From the NCBI GenBank assembly GCA_038238245.1, contig JBBRXX010000013.1, forward strand, positions 1-64,000: 64,000 nucleotides of DNA, in the 5' to 3' direction. Origin of the DNA: DASQHW01 sp038238245 (lineage in GTDB: Bacteria > Actinomycetota > Acidimicrobiia > IMCC26256 > PALSA-610). Of this stretch, positions 61,467 through 64,000 are shown one piece after another. The position numbers were made by a program, and so were the translations under genes. The first letter of the stretch is position 1, and each line of letters starts with the position of its first letter. The notes beneath the pieces were generated by a model. The model worked only from the letters and a program-made list of their open reading frames with translations. It was not told the DNA's origin and searched no databases.

Positions 61467-63933
61467 TCAACTGTGGGCAGGCTGTACGGATTCCACGAGT
61501 TGCGGGGCGGACGGAGGGTTCAGCACGTCGTCCGGTACGAGACCGTGCGAGACCCAATTGCGGCGGTCGGCCCAGACGAGCATCGGCGGCAGGATCACGA
61601 GCGCGCTCAGCAGCGCGACCGCAACGTTCATCGCGACGATCTGTCCGAAGTCGTGCAGCAGCGGCAACGAAGACGTCGCGATGACCGCGACACCGGAGAT
61701 CGCAGTCAACGCGGACACGATGAACGCGCGTCCTGTGCGCCCGGCGGTCACGTCGACGGCTTCGCGCGGTGACAACCCGCGTCGACGTTCCTCGACGAAG
61801 CGCAACAGGATCAGGGACGTGAATTCCGTGCAGGCGGCGACGACGAGCGGGCCGCCGACGGCCGTCATCGGGCTGAGCTTGAGGCTGAGCGCGTACGCGA
61901 TCAGCGATGACGCGCCGACTGCGATCAACACGGGCACGAGCGACAGGAGCGCGCGCACCATGCTGCGCAGCCGGACCGCGAGGAACAAGAAGACGAACAG
62001 GATCGCGACGTAGGTGAGGATGATGCGGTTGGCCTCGAGGTTGTCGAGCAGGCCGACGCCGACCGCCGCGAGACCCGACGGCGTGGCACGAACGCCCGCG
62101 GGCGGGTGCACGGTCTTGCGAATCTCGCGCACGACTTTCGCGCGCGCGTCGAGCGAGCTCGGCCCGGCGCGGAAGATCACGTTCATGGAGCGGTCCTGCG
62201 GCGAGACGGTCGCGCGCTGGATGTCCGGGGGCGCGACGTCGTACGCCCCGCGCACGTCGTCGGCCGTGGGTGTGAGGTGCGGCGCGCCCGGGACGTCGAG
62301 CAGATCGCTGACGGTGCTGACCAGGCCGGACGCGGTCAGCAGCGTGCCCTGGCTGCCGGTGAGCTGGCTACGCGTGAAGCTGTCGAGGAACGTCACCGTC
62401 TGCTGGTCGAAGGTCTTGGGCGCCTGCACGAACACGCCGAGCTCGCTCGACGACCCCGTCTCGCGGTCGAGGACGTGGAGATCCTTGATCACCTGGGACT
62501 TCTGGTTCACCCATTGGATGGGGTCGGTCTGCAGCACGAGCTTGCCTTCGACCAGGATGCCGGCCGCGAAGATCAGGAGGCTCGCGATCGCGAGGGGCGG
62601 TGCGACCCGCTCGGACAACGACCCGAGCCAGACCGTCAGCCGGCCGAGCGGACCGGCGCGGAAGTCGCGGCCCTTGGTCGGGGAGCGGTACTCGCGGATG
62701 CCGAGGATGGCGAGGGGCGCCATGATGCTGTTGAGGCAGATCGCCGCCACGCCGATGATGAGCAGCACGCCGAACTGGCAGCATCGGCACCTTGGCAAAA
62801 CGAAGCGCGGCGAACGCGAAGACGGCGTCGAACGTGACGACGAGCAGCGCGGGCCCGAGGTTGCGGGCCGTCTCCTGGATCGGATGAGCCGCGCGATCGA
62901 TCACGACCTCTTCCTCGACGCGCGCGTGCATCTGGATCGCGTAGTCGATGCCGATACCGAGCATCACCGGGAGGCCCGCGATCGTGACGATCGTGAGCGG
63001 GATACCCAGGTATCCGGCGATGCCGAACGCCCAGATGACACCGATGAGCACCACGCCGAGGGGGAGAAGGCGCCACCGCACGCTGAAGAGCAGCAGAAGG
63101 ATCACGACCATGATCCCGATCGAGATCAACGCGAGGATCGCCATGCCCCCGGTCAGATAGTCGTTGAGGTTCTTGAGCAGCTCGGACGCGCCGGTCGACA
63201 CCATTGACGAGTTCGGGAAGTGCAGCTCCTGTTTGGCGCTGGCGGCGACGAAGTCTGCGGCCTTGACTTCGTCCTGGATCGACTGATTGCCGAACAGGCG
63301 CGTGATCACCTGCGCGTGCCGCTTGTCGGGGAAGATCCCGAGCAGCGGCTTACGGATGTTGTCCGTGTTGTCGTACAGCAAGAAGTCGAGATATTTCGGG
63401 TTGTCGATCGTGCGATCGGCAACCGGGATCGCCGTGATCCGTCGCAGGGTCTCCACCGCGTCGGCTTGTCGCGCCGCTTGGCCGGCCGGCGTCTTCTCGC
63501 GGAACAGCGCGCCCGCGAGGGCCTTGCCCGCGACGCTTGTCGTGGGATCGCCTCCCGGGCTCTTGATCAAGTTGTCGTTCCACTGGAGCGCGGTCAGCGG
63601 GCTTACGACATCGAGTGCAACGTGCGCATCGCGTATGCGGTTCTCGAGTGCCGTCCACTGCCTGATTCCGTCGGTGGTGAACAGCTCGGCGACGCTGTGA
63701 CCTTCGTCCATCGTCACGAGCGTGACCATGGCCTGCCCGCCGAACAGCTTCTGGTACGCGACGTTGTCCTTGTAGACCTGGTCGCTCTTGTTCAGGTAGT
63801 TGTCCTGGCTCGTCGAGAACTTCAGCCGGGTGGCGCCGAAGCCGAAGCCCGCCGTCAGCAGACCGCCGACGAGCAGCACCGCCAGCCAGTGCTTGCCGAG
63901 GTTGAGTCCGAGCCAGCCCCAGAACTTGTGCAC
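61467..63933 (-). pseudogene. RND/MMPL-family transporter interrupted by a frameshift
   Basis: The gene encodes a protein of about 820 residues in two parts. The N-terminal part (from GTG 63933) has the first membrane helix, a large outside domain, and the sterol-sensing-like helices up to FAALRFAKVPML near 62783. There the frame must change to continue as QFGVLLIIGVAAICLNS, which starts the matching C-terminal half and runs to a stop at 61467. One extra base in the run CTGCCAG (or two missing) at about 62778-62783 would explain it. The intact family exports lipids or hopanoid-type molecules. The break may be an assembly error or a real loss of function. Confidence 0.8.
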
Positions 63934-64000
63934 GGGCCGGAATGTACAAGCACCGTGATGGCGCGGGCCTAGGGCCAAAGTGGTTTCGCGACCTCGAAGC

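Overview
The window is 64 kb of very GC-rich DNA (roughly two thirds G+C by eye) with tightly packed genes, many GTG starts and ATGA/GTGA stop-start overlaps. Gene content points to a high-GC actinobacterium: an F420-type LLM oxidoreductase, a PPOX-type protein, actinobacterial GYWLVASDGG-type repeats, many serine-threonine-linker lipoproteins and an ECF sigma factor. The repeat type and the mix of hydrolases and oxidoreductases recall uncultivated soil Acidimicrobiia; that placement is inference. I saw no rRNA gene, convincing tRNA gene, CRISPR array or intact transposase.

Layout. 0-8 kb: an alpha/beta hydrolase, a ferritin-like diiron protein/SDR/phosphotransferase operon, a secreted GH13 lipoprotein, and a fatty-acid desaturase operon. 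8-14 kb: a small secreted protein whose ribosome binding site sits inside a perfect hairpin, SRPBCC and hypothetical proteins, and a UvrD-like helicase with an HRDC domain. 14-16.3 kb: a worn stretch with the C-terminal remnant of an AAA/OLD-type ATPase, a GNAT enzyme and a frameshifted TIR-domain membrane protein, perhaps a decayed defence locus. 16.3-28.6 kb: a GH30 lipoprotein, an ECF sigma factor with a membrane partner, an orphan CoxL-type molybdoenzyme, a SecD-head-like lipoprotein and assorted enzymes. 28.3-33.4 kb: a branched-chain amino-acid type ABC transporter with fused LivM-LivG. 35.6-37.4 kb: two repeat-rich exported proteins, one with three curlin-like units.

38.0-42.9 kb encodes a formate dehydrogenase of the FdnG/FdoG type. 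Its catalytic subunit is interrupted by an in-frame TGA exactly at the selenocysteine position and followed by a SECIS-like hairpin, so it is read here as one 1050-residue selenoprotein, with a four-cluster FeS subunit and an NrfD-type membrane anchor.

44.6-48.4 kb is the most unusual locus: a minus-strand operon with MauE-like and MauD-like maturation proteins, membrane and unknown proteins, and a Tat-exported protein that joins a methylamine-dehydrogenase-light-chain-like Cys-rich domain to six circularly closed repeats that look like a beta-propeller. No separate MauB heavy chain is present.

48-64 kb: an amidohydrolase operon, further hydrolases, a long-form dCTP deaminase, a PIG-L deacetylase, an ECF transporter with one S-A-A fusion protein plus EcfT, an HtrA-type protease, and an RND/MMPL transporter broken by a frameshift. 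Several gene ends carry two-tier GC-rich palindromes, two of which (10.1 kb and 42.9 kb) are copies of one 51-bp repeat.
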